This document shows, in pieces, positions 23,403 through 31,975 of a stretch of 64,000 bases of DNA. The position numbers and the translations under genes were made by a program. Every line of letters begins with the position of its first letter. The stretch's first letter is position 1. Source of the DNA: Clostridium bowmanii. Its GTDB lineage: Bacteria; Bacillota; Clostridia; Clostridiales; Clostridiaceae. The notes under the pieces are model-generated. The model saw only the letters and a program-made list of their open reading frames with translations. It was not told where the DNA came from and ran no database searches. The stretch is from the NCBI RefSeq assembly GCF_018861315.1, contig NZ_JAHLDL010000026.1:1-64000 (forward strand), written 5' to 3'.

Positions 23403-23640
23403 GAATTAATGCAAAGAAGAAAGTATATATTACGCGTATTGCAATACGATTAATGCAGTCACTTTGCTAAGAACTACTAATTTTATTTTTAATTAATCTG
23501 CTAAAAAATATAAACTCGCTTTCGCTCAAACATATATTTTTCTTAACGCATCTCAATTAAAAATAAAATAAGAAGTTCTAAAGCTCGCTTCAATGCATTA
23601 TACGTAATATATACTTTCTTTACCGTGTAAAGACGAATTC
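23403..23640. repeat. Large palindromic repeat, family 1, copy D
   Basis: About 238 bp, bounded by GAATT/AATTC. Inner arms AAAGTATATATTACG and CGTAATATATACTTT pair, then CTAAGAAC/GTTCTAAAG and TTTTATTTTTAATTAA / TTAATTAAAAATAAAA-like stems lead to the ACTCGC...GCTCAAACAT apex. It has TTACG where copies A, B, C and E have TTGC, and an extra CGTATTGCAATACG palindrome in the left arm, both shared with copy F. Forward orientation. It lies between the rpoN start and the ABC permease terminator. Confidence 0.9.
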
Positions 23641-23674
23641 TACCTATGGTTGAGTACAAATGTTAGCCACAGCC

Positions 23675-23702
23675 ACTTCCGCAAGCTGTTTCCTATATAA
23701 TA
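23675..23702. repeat. 26-bp shared motif, copy 1
   Basis: TTCCGCAAGCTGT followed by CCTATATAATA; the same words in the same order and spacing occur at 52098-52123. Both copies lie directly beside a strong terminator. Function unknown. Confidence 0.5.
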
Positions 23703-23736
23703 AAAAAAACCTCAGCGAAAACTGAGGTTTTTTTTA
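23702..23736 (-). terminator. Terminator of the nucleoside ABC transporter operon
   Basis: AACCTCAG/CTGAGGTT stem with eight A before and eight T after; able to work in both directions. Confidence 0.88.
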
Positions 23737-23741
23737 AAATA

Positions 23742-24674
23742 TTATCTTGATCCTTTATCATACGGCTTACCACTAGCTATAGGTCCAGTTGTTTTTCCAA
23801 CAAATCCTGCAAGTGCCAGCATAGTGAGTACATATGGAATAACCGTGTATACTTCCGAAGGTAAATTCCAACTAAGTCCTTGCGCGAAAATATTAAATGC
23901 AGAACCAAAAGCAAATAATATACTAGCGCCAAAGGCTCCAAAAGGCTTCCAATTACCAAAAATAACAGCAGCTAAGGCAATAAATCCACGTCCTGCAACC
24001 ATTCCTTCTCTGTAAAGTGGAGTTATCCCAAGAGATAATGCAGCTCCACCAAGACCTGCAAGCATCCCTGATAAAATAACACATAAATATCTTATTTTAT
24101 ATACATTTATCCCTAGTGTATCAGCAGCCTTTGGATGTTCTCCTACAGCTCTAATTCGGAGTCCTAAAGGTGTTTTATATAGTATATAGTGTGATACAAA
24201 TACTAAAATAATAGCTATAATAACAAACCAGTTTAGCCCAGATATAAACGGTCCTACCAGCGGTATATTTTTAATCCAATCTGGTATGTTATAGGAAAGT
24301 CCTTTTACTATATCCGTTTGACCACCCTTACCATTAAACAACTTAAATATTAAGAAGCTAGCAAGTGCCGTAGAAAAAAGGTTTATGGCTGTACCTGAAA
24401 TTACTTGATCCGCACGCAAATGTATACTGAGCACTGCATGTATTAACCCTAGTACTCCTCCAGCTGCAACACCGAAAAATATACCAACTACTGGGTTTCC
24501 AGTAACATAGCTTCCGTATACTCCAAAGAAAGCACCTATTACCATCATACCTTCGAGTCCTATATTAACTACACCTGATTTTTCAGAAAATATGCCGCCT
24601 AGTGCTGCAAAAATTAGAGGCGTTGCTATTCTTAAAGTCTGTGTTAACAAATTTATTAAAATAACACTACTCAT
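23742..24674 (-). CDS. ABC transporter permease, nucleoside/BMP type (NupQ-like)
   Basis: A 310-residue inner-membrane permease of the BPD_transp_2 family, with about eight to ten hydrophobic segments and the family motif GLEGMMVIGAFFGV near the N terminus, plus RAVGEHPKAADTLGIN, the cytoplasmic coupling helix. The ATG at 24674 overlaps the end of the preceding permease gene and has GGAGGCG upstream; the longer frame is not needed. With the other permease, the ATPase and a BMP lipoprotein it makes a complete importer, most likely for nucleosides. Confidence 0.9.
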   Translation of the reverse strand: MSSVILINLLTQTLRIATPLIFAALGGIFSEKSGVVNIGLEGMMVIGAFFGVYGSYVTGNPVVGIFFGVAAGGVLGLIHAVLSIHLRADQVISGTAINLFSTALASFLIFKLFNGKGGQTDIVKGLSYNIPDWIKNIPLVGPFISGLNWFVIIAIILVFVSHYILYKTPLGLRIRAVGEHPKAADTLGINVYKIRYLCVILSGMLAGLGGAALSLGITPLYREGMVAGRGFIALAAVIFGNWKPFGAFGASILFAFGSAFNIFAQGLSWNLPSEVYTVIPYVLTMLALAGFVGKTTGPIASGKPYDKGSR

Positions 24675-25773
24675 TTGTAATCGCCTCCTTCTTTTTCTTT
24701 TCAGAGAAGTATTTAACAATATAATCTGTAGCTACAAATATAATAATTATAGCTTGGATTAAATAAACTATGTCTTTTGGTATTCCATTTAATTGAAGAG
24801 TTCTAGCGCTACTATTTAAAGTTCCAAATAACAGTGCTGAAGCTATACATCCAATAGGATTACTCTTGGCAAGTAGTGCAACTGCAATGCCATCAAACCC
24901 GTAAGTGGGAAGTACCATAAAATCTTTTACATTATGAAGAACACCTGCAACCTGGGTTGCTCCACCAATTCCTGCTATTGCACCAGAAAGCACCATAGCT
25001 AGAATAGTGTTTTTTGCTACATTAATTCCACCATATTCTGCAGCATGTGGATTTATGCCAACTGCTCTTATTTCATAGCCAATAGTAGTTTTCCACAATA
25101 ACCAGAATATAAATATAGCTACTGCTATAGCAAGGAATATACTAATATTAGCTGCACTACCAGACACAAACCTATGAAGTTGTGCACTGTCTTGTATAGT
25201 TTCAGTACTTGCCTTACCAGCCACACCAAAACTAGTTCTTAATATAAGAAAATTAGCCAGAGCCATAGATATATAATTCATCATTATTGTATTAATAACT
25301 TCATGAGTACCTACTTTGGCCTTTAAATATCCTGGGATTGCTCCCCATAATCCCCCGGCAACAAGGCCTGAAAAAATCATTAAAATCGTATGAACTATAG
25401 GATTTAGTCCTGGCAACGTTCCTACAAAAGCCGCTGCGAGCATTCCAAGTATAAATTGGCCAGCAACACCAATGTTAAATAATCCACATTTAAATGCTAC
25501 TGCATTTGCAACTCCTGTAAATATTAACGGAGTAACTTCTGAAATAGTAACAAATGTTACTCTTTCATTACCAAACCCACCCTTATATATAAGTCCAAAT
25601 AAATCACCCAGAGCTGAAAAATACTGTAATATAGAATATCCTTTTGCCCACATTACAAATAATACTGCAACAAACATGGAAACTATTATAGACAATAGTG
25701 GAAATGCAATTGTTCTAATGGGTTTTTTAACAATATCAACAAATTTACTGTTCTTATTTTGAACTTTATTCAT
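24667..25773 (-). CDS. ABC transporter permease, nucleoside/BMP type (NupP-like)
   Basis: A 368-residue membrane permease, BPD_transp_2 family, with a cytoplasmic N-terminal extension of about 18 residues and some eight membrane helices. FNIGVAGQFILG at about 98-109 and IRAVGINPHAAEYGGIN at about 235-251 are the paired family motifs. It overlaps the ATPase gene by 8 bases at its start and the next permease gene at its end, so the three are translationally linked. Confidence 0.9.
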   Translation of the reverse strand: MNKVQNKNSKFVDIVKKPIRTIAFPLLSIIVSMFVAVLFVMWAKGYSILQYFSALGDLFGLIYKGGFGNERVTFVTISEVTPLIFTGVANAVAFKCGLFNIGVAGQFILGMLAAAFVGTLPGLNPIVHTILMIFSGLVAGGLWGAIPGYLKAKVGTHEVINTIMMNYISMALANFLILRTSFGVAGKASTETIQDSAQLHRFVSGSAANISIFLAIAVAIFIFWLLWKTTIGYEIRAVGINPHAAEYGGINVAKNTILAMVLSGAIAGIGGATQVAGVLHNVKDFMVLPTYGFDGIAVALLAKSNPIGCIASALLFGTLNSSARTLQLNGIPKDIVYLIQAIIIIFVATDYIVKYFSEKKKKEAITNE

Positions 25774-27307
25774 TATCTTTAACTCCTTCCGGCGCTACCG
25801 CAAGAGTACCACCAGCCATAAGTATACCAAGTTTTTTCTCTGTGGCATCTTCTCTATCTAGTATATCTACTATTTTCCCGTCATACATTACAGCTATTCT
25901 ATCTGATAATGCAAGAATTTCATCAAGTTCTAAAGATACTAAAAGTACTGCCTTACCCTTATCACGTTCCATAACTAATCTTTTGTGAATATATTCAATT
26001 GCTCCAACGTCAAGACCTCTTGTAGGCTGTGCTGCTATTAGTAATTCTGGATCTTTAGAAATTTCTCTGGCAGCTATAAGCTTTTGTTGATTACCACCTG
26101 ATAGTGACTGCGCATTTACATCAGCATTTGGTGTTCTAACATCAAATTCGCGAATAAGCTCATCACAATGTTTTCTAATTTCACCGTAATTCATAACTAT
26201 ACCACTACTAAAAGGTTGATTCCTATGAATTCCAAGCACTGAGTTTTCAAATAGAGAATAATCTAATATAAGTCCTCTCTTTTGTCTATCCTCTGGTATA
26301 TGGCCGACACCTGAGGAGGTAATAGCTCTTGGTGACTTACCATATATACTTTTACCGTTAAGTGTAACACTTCCACTCTTAGGCTTTCTAAGCCCTGTTA
26401 GAACCTCTATAAATTCAGATTGGCCATTACCATCCACACCAGCTATACCAAGAATTTCTCCACCGTATACTGTCAAGTTTAAATTATCTACCGCTGGTAA
26501 TTTTCTTTGATCATTGGCACAAAGATTTTCAATTTTTAATATTTCTCCTTTAATCACAGCAGGCAGCTTGTCTACAGTTAAGTTAACTTTTCTACCCACC
26601 ATAAGTTCGGCTAATTCATCTATACTTGTTTCTTTAGTTTTTACTGTACCAGTTACTTTTCCTCGCCTTATTATAGTAACTCTATCGCTCATACTCATAA
26701 CTTCTTTTAATTTATGAGTTATAAGTATTACTGATTTTCCTTCTTTTTCAAGATTTCTAATTATAGTCCCCAATTCCTCAATTTCTTGAGGTGTTAAAAC
26801 TGCTGTAGGCTCATCTAGTATTAAAATTTCAGCGCCTCTATACAGTGCCTTCAATATTTCTACCCTTTGCTGCTGCCCTACAGAAATATCTTCTATAACA
26901 GCATTTGGATCTATAGCAAAACCATATTTTTCTGAAATCTCTTTAACATCTTTGATTGCCTTGATCATATCAATTTTAAGACCTTTTTTAGGTTCAATAC
27001 CTAACACTATATTTTGTGTAACTGTGAAATTATGTACAAGCATAAAATGCTGATGAACCATTCCTATGCCAAGTTTTATAGCATCATTGGGAGTAGATAT
27101 GTTCACTAGGTTACCGCTTACATAAACTTCTCCTTTTTCTTGTTTATATAACCCATAAAGGATATTCATAAGAGTTGTTTTCCCTGCACCATTTTCGCCA
27201 AGAAGAACGTGTGTTTCTCCTCTTAATAGCTCAAAATCTACATTGTCATTGGCAATGGTTCCTGGAAAAACCTTGGTTATACCTTTCATTTCGATTACTT
27301 TTTCCAT
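25766..27307 (-). CDS. ABC transporter ATP-binding protein, two-domain (nucleoside type)
   Basis: A 513-residue ATPase with two fused ABC domains, as in sugar and nucleoside importers of the carbohydrate-uptake-2 class. Domain 1 has Walker A GENGAGKTT (about 37-45), signature SVGQQQRVEIL and Walker B ILILDEPTAVLT. Domain 2 has the degenerate Walker A GVDGNGQSEF and signature LSGGNQQKLI. In this class the second site is usually degenerate. GGAGG precedes the start. It lies downstream of the binding-protein gene, separated from it by a strong hairpin. Confidence 0.95.
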   Translation of the reverse strand: MEKVIEMKGITKVFPGTIANDNVDFELLRGETHVLLGENGAGKTTLMNILYGLYKQEKGEVYVSGNLVNISTPNDAIKLGIGMVHQHFMLVHNFTVTQNIVLGIEPKKGLKIDMIKAIKDVKEISEKYGFAIDPNAVIEDISVGQQQRVEILKALYRGAEILILDEPTAVLTPQEIEELGTIIRNLEKEGKSVILITHKLKEVMSMSDRVTIIRRGKVTGTVKTKETSIDELAELMVGRKVNLTVDKLPAVIKGEILKIENLCANDQRKLPAVDNLNLTVYGGEILGIAGVDGNGQSEFIEVLTGLRKPKSGSVTLNGKSIYGKSPRAITSSGVGHIPEDRQKRGLILDYSLFENSVLGIHRNQPFSSGIVMNYGEIRKHCDELIREFDVRTPNADVNAQSLSGGNQQKLIAAREISKDPELLIAAQPTRGLDVGAIEYIHKRLVMERDKGKAVLLVSLELDEILALSDRIAVMYDGKIVDILDREDATEKKLGILMAGGTLAVAPEGVKDNE

Positions 27308-27388
27308 TTGCTTTCCTCCTTAAAAAGATTAATCAGCACCTATGCAGCTTCCATCACCTGTAGAGGTTCAACTAAGATTATTCTTAGA

Positions 27389-27417
27389 AAGAGCTAGATG
27401 TAAAACATCTAGCTCTT
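27389..27417 (-). terminator. Hairpin between BMP lipoprotein and ATPase genes
   Basis: AAGAGCTAGATGT pairs perfectly with ACATCTAGCTCTT around a 3-base loop, followed on the minus strand by T-rich sequence. Probably a partial terminator, giving more binding protein than transporter. Confidence 0.75.
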
Positions 27418-27454
27418 ATTTAATAAAATAAATCAATAACCAATAAATTAAAAA

Positions 27455-28567
27455 TTATTTTACTTTAAAATCCATTGCTCCTTTTCTATCTGCTGGAACA
27501 ACTATTTCTCCAGCTATAACTTTATCTTGATATGTTTTAACTAAAGTTAAAATATCTGCAGGTACGTTTTTACTAGATGTTTCAGCTATACCTACACCTT
27601 CTTCTTTTAAACCAAGATTAATAGTTGTATTACCTTTAAATTCGTTTTTAACTTGAGCTTTTGATTCATTATAAGTTGCAGTATCAACTCTTTTTATCAT
27701 ACTTGAAAGTATAACATCAGCATATTCTGGAACTGTTAGTGATTGATCCATATCTACACCTATAGCCCAAACTGCTTTTCCACTATCTTTTAATTCTTTA
27801 GCTGCTTTGAATAAACCAATACCAACACCGCCTGCTGCATGATAAACTACATCGCAACCACCTTGATATAATGATTTAGCTAGTTCATATCCTTTTGCTG
27901 AATCATCGAAACTATCTGCATATTTTACAGTTGTTCCTGGAGTCTTTCCATCTGCACTTAATAGACCTTTAGCAGCTTCTGGATTAACTGATTTAACACC
28001 AGCTGCAAAACCAGCTTCAAATTTATTTATTAAAGCAAAATCTTTTCCACCAATAAATCCAATTTTATTAGTTTTAGTCATTTTACCAGCAATTACTCCC
28101 ATTAAGAAAGAACCTTCTTGCTCTTTAAACATAATTGATACTACGTTAGGTAATTTAACCTCTGAATCTATGATTGCAAAATTTTTGTCAGTATGGTTTT
28201 TAGCAACCTCTGTCATCGCATCTGCCATTTGGAATCCAATAGCAAATGTTAAATTTGAACCATTTTCTATTAATGCTTCTAAATTAGCTGTATAATCTTC
28301 TTTCTTTTTAGATTCAATAGCATTGTATGTGAATCCATCTTCACCTTTAGCTTTATTAACTCCCTCATTTGCTGATTGATTAAATGACTTATCATTTAAT
28401 CCACCTTCATCAGTAGAAAGCCCAATAGTCATAGGTGCTTTAGCCGCCTCTGTTGTTTTTGCTGTTGTTGTTTTTGTTTCTTCTACCTTCTTTGTTCCAC
28501 AACCCACAAATAATGTTGCAACTACAGCTACAACTGTAAGTATTGCAACTACCTTTTTCTTGTTCAT
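27455..28567 (-). CDS. BMP family nucleoside-binding lipoprotein
   Basis: A 370-residue extracellular binding protein of the Bmp/Med (PnrA) family. The signal ends in the lipobox LFVGC (Cys23), then a Thr/Lys-rich linker, then the domain start GLSTDEGGLNDKSFNQSANEG that is diagnostic for the family. VVYHAAGGVGIGLFKAAKEL and WAIGVDMDQS lie in the ligand cleft region; PnrA-type members bind purine nucleosides. GGGAGGG precedes the ATG. It is the first gene of the importer operon. Confidence 0.93.
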   Translation of the reverse strand: MNKKKVVAILTVVAVVATLFVGCGTKKVEETKTTTAKTTEAAKAPMTIGLSTDEGGLNDKSFNQSANEGVNKAKGEDGFTYNAIESKKKEDYTANLEALIENGSNLTFAIGFQMADAMTEVAKNHTDKNFAIIDSEVKLPNVVSIMFKEQEGSFLMGVIAGKMTKTNKIGFIGGKDFALINKFEAGFAAGVKSVNPEAAKGLLSADGKTPGTTVKYADSFDDSAKGYELAKSLYQGGCDVVYHAAGGVGIGLFKAAKELKDSGKAVWAIGVDMDQSLTVPEYADVILSSMIKRVDTATYNESKAQVKNEFKGNTTINLGLKEEGVGIAETSSKNVPADILTLVKTYQDKVIAGEIVVPADRKGAMDFKVK

Positions 28568-28682
28568 AATAATTCCCTCCCCATAAGTAATTAATTGATA
28601 AAACCATTCTGTCGTTCAACATATTAGTATTCTATAAAAATTAAAAAAATCCTTTTAAAATAAAAAATTCTTTTATTTTTAC

Positions 28683-28711
28683 ATACATGTTAACGGTTAC
28701 TTAATTGTCAA
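28683..28711 (-). promoter_or_regulatory. Promoter of the BMP transporter operon
   Basis: TTGACA (28711-28706) and ATGTAT (28688-28683) with a 17-base spacer. The spacer holds GTAACCGTTAAC, which could be a regulator site. The remaining sequence in 28568-28850 is AT-rich without a riboswitch I can recognise. Confidence 0.55.
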
Positions 28712-28850
28712 ATAACATTCCTATATAATTTATATGCTAGATATATTTTATATAGGATACAATTTAGATTATATATGAATTTTTTATTAATAGCAACTAA
28801 TTTTGTGTATAATAATGGATTATATTTTCCTCATGCTTTTTTTATAAAAT

Positions 28851-28894
28851 AAAAGCGAAACTCTCATTAAACTATTTATGAGAGTTTCGCTTTT
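28851..28894 (-). terminator. Terminator of the glycine reductase operon
   Basis: A perfect 17-bp stem, AAAAGCGAAACTCTCAT with its complement, around a 10-base loop, ending in TTTT on both strands. It begins 15 bases after the grdD stop. Confidence 0.92.
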
Positions 28895-28908
28895 GATTTA
28901 AGTATATC

Positions 28909-30072
28909 TTAATTCATAAATTCAGCTTTTTTAAGAATTTCAATAGCCTTGTCTGATTCATCTTCTGGAACTAAAACTACTGGTCCAGTACATCCCATTC
29001 CACTTTCTGAATATACATCTTGTTTCCATAAACATTTACATGCATCTTCCAGTTCAAGAATGTCTATTCCAAGAATAGGAAATGTAACAACTCTTTTCTT
29101 TGGAATTTTTACTTCTTCCTGCGTATCTGATTTTTCTACCTTTTTAATAACCTTGTTTATAGCTTCTGCAAGTCCCGCCTTATTAGCACTAACAAATTCA
29201 GCTCTTGCAATGTCCAAAACATTGTTTTCTGCACAACTTGCACAATATTTTAGTGCTTCCGCTATGAGTGGTGCGCCGGAAGACCTTGAAACTATATTTA
29301 CAAGTTTATCGTAATTTGATCCAATACCAGGACCATATCCAGCACCAATCGTCTCGTAGTTACCACCAGTTGTGAAAGAAGCGAAAGTTTTAACTAAAAG
29401 ATTACCAGTTAATGAATCACAAACCATAATATCTGGTGTTCCTGCAAGAAGGTCATTCCCTCTCATAACTGCTCCACCGTCTGCTCTTAAAGAGTCTGCA
29501 AATGTAAACTCATATCCATTACTTTGTACTTCTTTTAATATTCTTTCAACTTGTCTTGCTCCATCCAAATTAAGTATCCCAACAGTTGGGTTTTTGATAC
29601 CTATAGCTTTAGCTGTAGCAATACCGGAAATTGCATTAAGTACCATACCTTCCACTCTGTTGGTAGATGTAGTTCCAGTAGTGGTAGCCAGTATCATATC
29701 AGTACCCTTTCCTGGTGTTACTATCTTTCCAACTGTAGATACTCCTATTGGAAAATCAAAATGTTGAGTTACACATCCGTTTAAATTACCACATTCTAAT
29801 AACTCAGTCATCTTTTTATGACCTTCCTCTGCAGTGTCCACTTCTATAATTTCAAAGTCAGACTCTACCTTTGGTCCAATTAAAACAATATCAAAATCAT
29901 TAAATTTATTTTTAGCTATTTCTGCAGCTTTAACCATTTCTTCTACACCATGTTCTGATCCCAATGTAGTTAATCCTATTCTAACATTGTTTTTAAATTT
30001 TCCATTTTGTATACCGCTGGCTATATCACTAAATACTTCAGCAATCATTTTTTTAACTCCATTCTCACTCAT
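28909..30072 (-). CDS. grdD: Glycine reductase complex protein C, alpha subunit GrdD
   Basis: A 387-residue subunit of protein C, which releases acetyl phosphate from the acetyl-thioester formed after glycine reduction. It has the PlsX/phosphotransacetylase-like pattern: VRIGLTTLGSEHGVEEMVKAA, DMILATTTGTTSTNRVEGM, GNDLLAGTPDIMVCDSLTGNLLVKT, and the C-terminal SGMGCTGPVVLVPE with a conserved Cys. The ATG follows TGTAGGT. It is the last gene of the operon. Confidence 0.94.
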   Translation of the reverse strand: MSENGVKKMIAEVFSDIASGIQNGKFKNNVRIGLTTLGSEHGVEEMVKAAEIAKNKFNDFDIVLIGPKVESDFEIIEVDTAEEGHKKMTELLECGNLNGCVTQHFDFPIGVSTVGKIVTPGKGTDMILATTTGTTSTNRVEGMVLNAISGIATAKAIGIKNPTVGILNLDGARQVERILKEVQSNGYEFTFADSLRADGGAVMRGNDLLAGTPDIMVCDSLTGNLLVKTFASFTTGGNYETIGAGYGPGIGSNYDKLVNIVSRSSGAPLIAEALKYCASCAENNVLDIARAEFVSANKAGLAEAINKVIKKVEKSDTQEEVKIPKKRVVTFPILGIDILELEDACKCLWKQDVYSESGMGCTGPVVLVPEDESDKAIEILKKAEFMN

Positions 30073-30122
30073 ACCTACACCCCTTTTCTAAGCGACGAAT
30101 TAAATCATTATTCATTTATTCA

Positions 30123-31655
30123 TTATTTATTCATTAAATACTCAGCAAAATCTTTCATTGCGTCTCCAACCATAGCTTTAACTTCTTCTTTACTAATTCC
30201 TGACTCATCTTCCACTTTACCTGGGTTTTTTTCCACTAAAATAGAAATACCATCAAATAAATTAGTCATTCTTCCAAGAAATAAACTTCCTTTACCAATT
30301 ACCATAAAGTTCTTTAAAACTCCTGATTTTATATGTTCTATTCCATGTCCAACAATGGGTGCTCCTGATGGTATATGTCCTTGTGTTGGTGCAAATCCTG
30401 GATATCCATGTTGTTTTATAAAGCTCGGTAATTCTTTTCTATCTAATTGTCCCTTTTTAACTGCTAGGGCTCCAATCATTTTATAATTTTGTGTAGGTAC
30501 ATCCCCAGCACCAGCAGGTTCTGTTATCTCTGGATTTTGCATTTCTGGTGCATATTTATCCACATCGGTTATTTTCATTCCTGCAGAAGTTAATGGATCA
30601 AGTACTAATGCTTCAAGTACTGCTTGGGGAGCAGCGCCATGTCCTATAGTATGTTTTCCTATTACGTCTGTTCGAAGTATCGGACTAACTCCATCATTTT
30701 CTGACACAAGAATAGCAAAACCACCTAAACAATCTTCAAATATAGGTAAATCCTTCTTAACATGATCTTTACCATTCATACCGAGTTTTGCAGTAGCTCC
30801 ACCAGCAATAACAAGTACATTTTTAAATATGCCTGATTTAACTAAAGATGCAGCATTTACTAAAGCATGAGTTGGAGCAGCACAAAATCCTCTTATATCA
30901 GCACCAGTAGCGCCAACAAGTCCTACAACTTCACCAATAGATTTAGCTAAATTTCCACCACCTCTTTGGTTCATATCTCCTACAGCCTCTTCAGAACACT
31001 CTAATATATACCCAATATCTTCTATTGGTATATCTAAGTTGCTTACTAGGTGTAGCCCTGCAAGAATACCTGAAGCTTTAACAGCTATGTTTTCTAGCAT
31101 AAAATGAGCTGCAAGGTTTGGGTCAAATTCATGAGCACGTCTTACGCAACCCACTAATTCTGTTCCCTCATATAAACCTTCAGCACCACTATCTTCAACA
31201 AGACTTTTTATTTTATCTATTTCCTCACCAACTATTTTTTCCACTTTATCTGCTATTAATGGGTGTTTTAACAATTTTACTTTTACACTTTCTGCAAAAG
31301 AATTTTCTAATAGCACAAGGTCAAATACATCTGAAATTTTCATTAAACCATAGAACTCATCTTGTGGCATAATCTCACCGAATTTTCCAAATCTTTCTGA
31401 ATTATCAAGATTTTTGCCATACCAAGGTCTAGGCATTTCAGCAAGCTGTTCTGGAGTAATATTTCCTATATATGCTTGATTTGGCGCATATGCCACAACC
31501 TCTTCAAATCCTCTTAAATGACTCTTCATATCTCTTAGATAAACAGACTCTGGATTTGTTTCTCTTTCTAATGTTTGTGTAGTTCCATTGTGAATTACCA
31601 TATCTGGGGCATTAACTAAAATATAAGATGCTTTTTTCATAACTGGAAAATTCAT
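30123..31655 (-). CDS. grdC: Glycine reductase complex protein C, beta subunit GrdC
   Basis: A 510-residue thiolase/FabH-like subunit that accepts the carboxymethyl group from selenoprotein A and forms the enzyme-bound acetyl thioester. Seen are the NTQ-like core DIRGFCAAPTHALVNAASLVKSG (nucleophilic Cys), the VIAGGATAKLGMNGKDH segment and PTQNYKMIG. AAGGAGGATG precedes the ATG. It is followed 50 bases on by grdD and separated from grdB by a 320-base gap with a hairpin and tandem repeats. Confidence 0.94.
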   Translation of the reverse strand: MNFPVMKKASYILVNAPDMVIHNGTTQTLERETNPESVYLRDMKSHLRGFEEVVAYAPNQAYIGNITPEQLAEMPRPWYGKNLDNSERFGKFGEIMPQDEFYGLMKISDVFDLVLLENSFAESVKVKLLKHPLIADKVEKIVGEEIDKIKSLVEDSGAEGLYEGTELVGCVRRAHEFDPNLAAHFMLENIAVKASGILAGLHLVSNLDIPIEDIGYILECSEEAVGDMNQRGGGNLAKSIGEVVGLVGATGADIRGFCAAPTHALVNAASLVKSGIFKNVLVIAGGATAKLGMNGKDHVKKDLPIFEDCLGGFAILVSENDGVSPILRTDVIGKHTIGHGAAPQAVLEALVLDPLTSAGMKITDVDKYAPEMQNPEITEPAGAGDVPTQNYKMIGALAVKKGQLDRKELPSFIKQHGYPGFAPTQGHIPSGAPIVGHGIEHIKSGVLKNFMVIGKGSLFLGRMTNLFDGISILVEKNPGKVEDESGISKEEVKAMVGDAMKDFAEYLMNK

Positions 31656-31820
31656 AATTATTCATCCTCCTTATTTGCTCTTTCAAATACAAATTTTGAT
31701 TTAACTTATGTACATTAATTTAACCTCAAAAATTTTAATGCACAATCCACAATATAAATTTTTGGAACATAACCTAAATTATATTCTATATAATTAAGCC
31801 AAATTATACATTGTGCATTG

Positions 31821-31910
31821 TGCACTGTACAAGTACATTGTGCACTGTACAAGTACATTGTGCACTGTACAAGTACATTGTGCACTGTACAGGTACAGTG
31901 TGCAAGTACA
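31821..31910. repeat. 20-bp tandem repeat in the grdB-grdC gap
   Basis: The unit TGCACTGTACAAGTACATTG occurs at 31821, 31841 and 31861, with a diverged fourth unit at 31881 and half a fifth to 31910. A partial GTGCATTG lies before it. Each unit contains the palindrome TGTACAAGTACA, so successive units can fold in several registers. It lies in non-coding sequence inside an operon. Confidence 0.92.
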
Positions 31911-31926
31911 AATACCTTACATAAAC

Positions 31927-31954
31927 AATTAGGGAACTTAAAAGTTCCCTAATT
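31927..31954 (-). terminator. Hairpin directly after grdB
   Basis: Perfect 13-bp stem AATTAGGGAACTT/AAGTTCCCTAATT with a 2-base loop, 21 bases beyond the grdB stop. The T tract is poor (GTTTATG), so it may attenuate or protect the upstream mRNA end. Confidence 0.7.
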
Positions 31955-31975
31955 CATTCAATAATCAGTTAAATA

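Noticed and set aside
23742-28567. A purine riboswitch in front of the nucleoside transporter operon
   Set aside because: No TATA...ATATGG-type purine aptamer pattern could be found in 28568-28908; only a promoter-like sequence and the upstream terminator are present.
31821-31910. Short regular repeats that could suggest a CRISPR array
   Set aside because: The units are 20 bp and directly abutting with no unique spacers; no cas genes are present. It is a simple tandem repeat.
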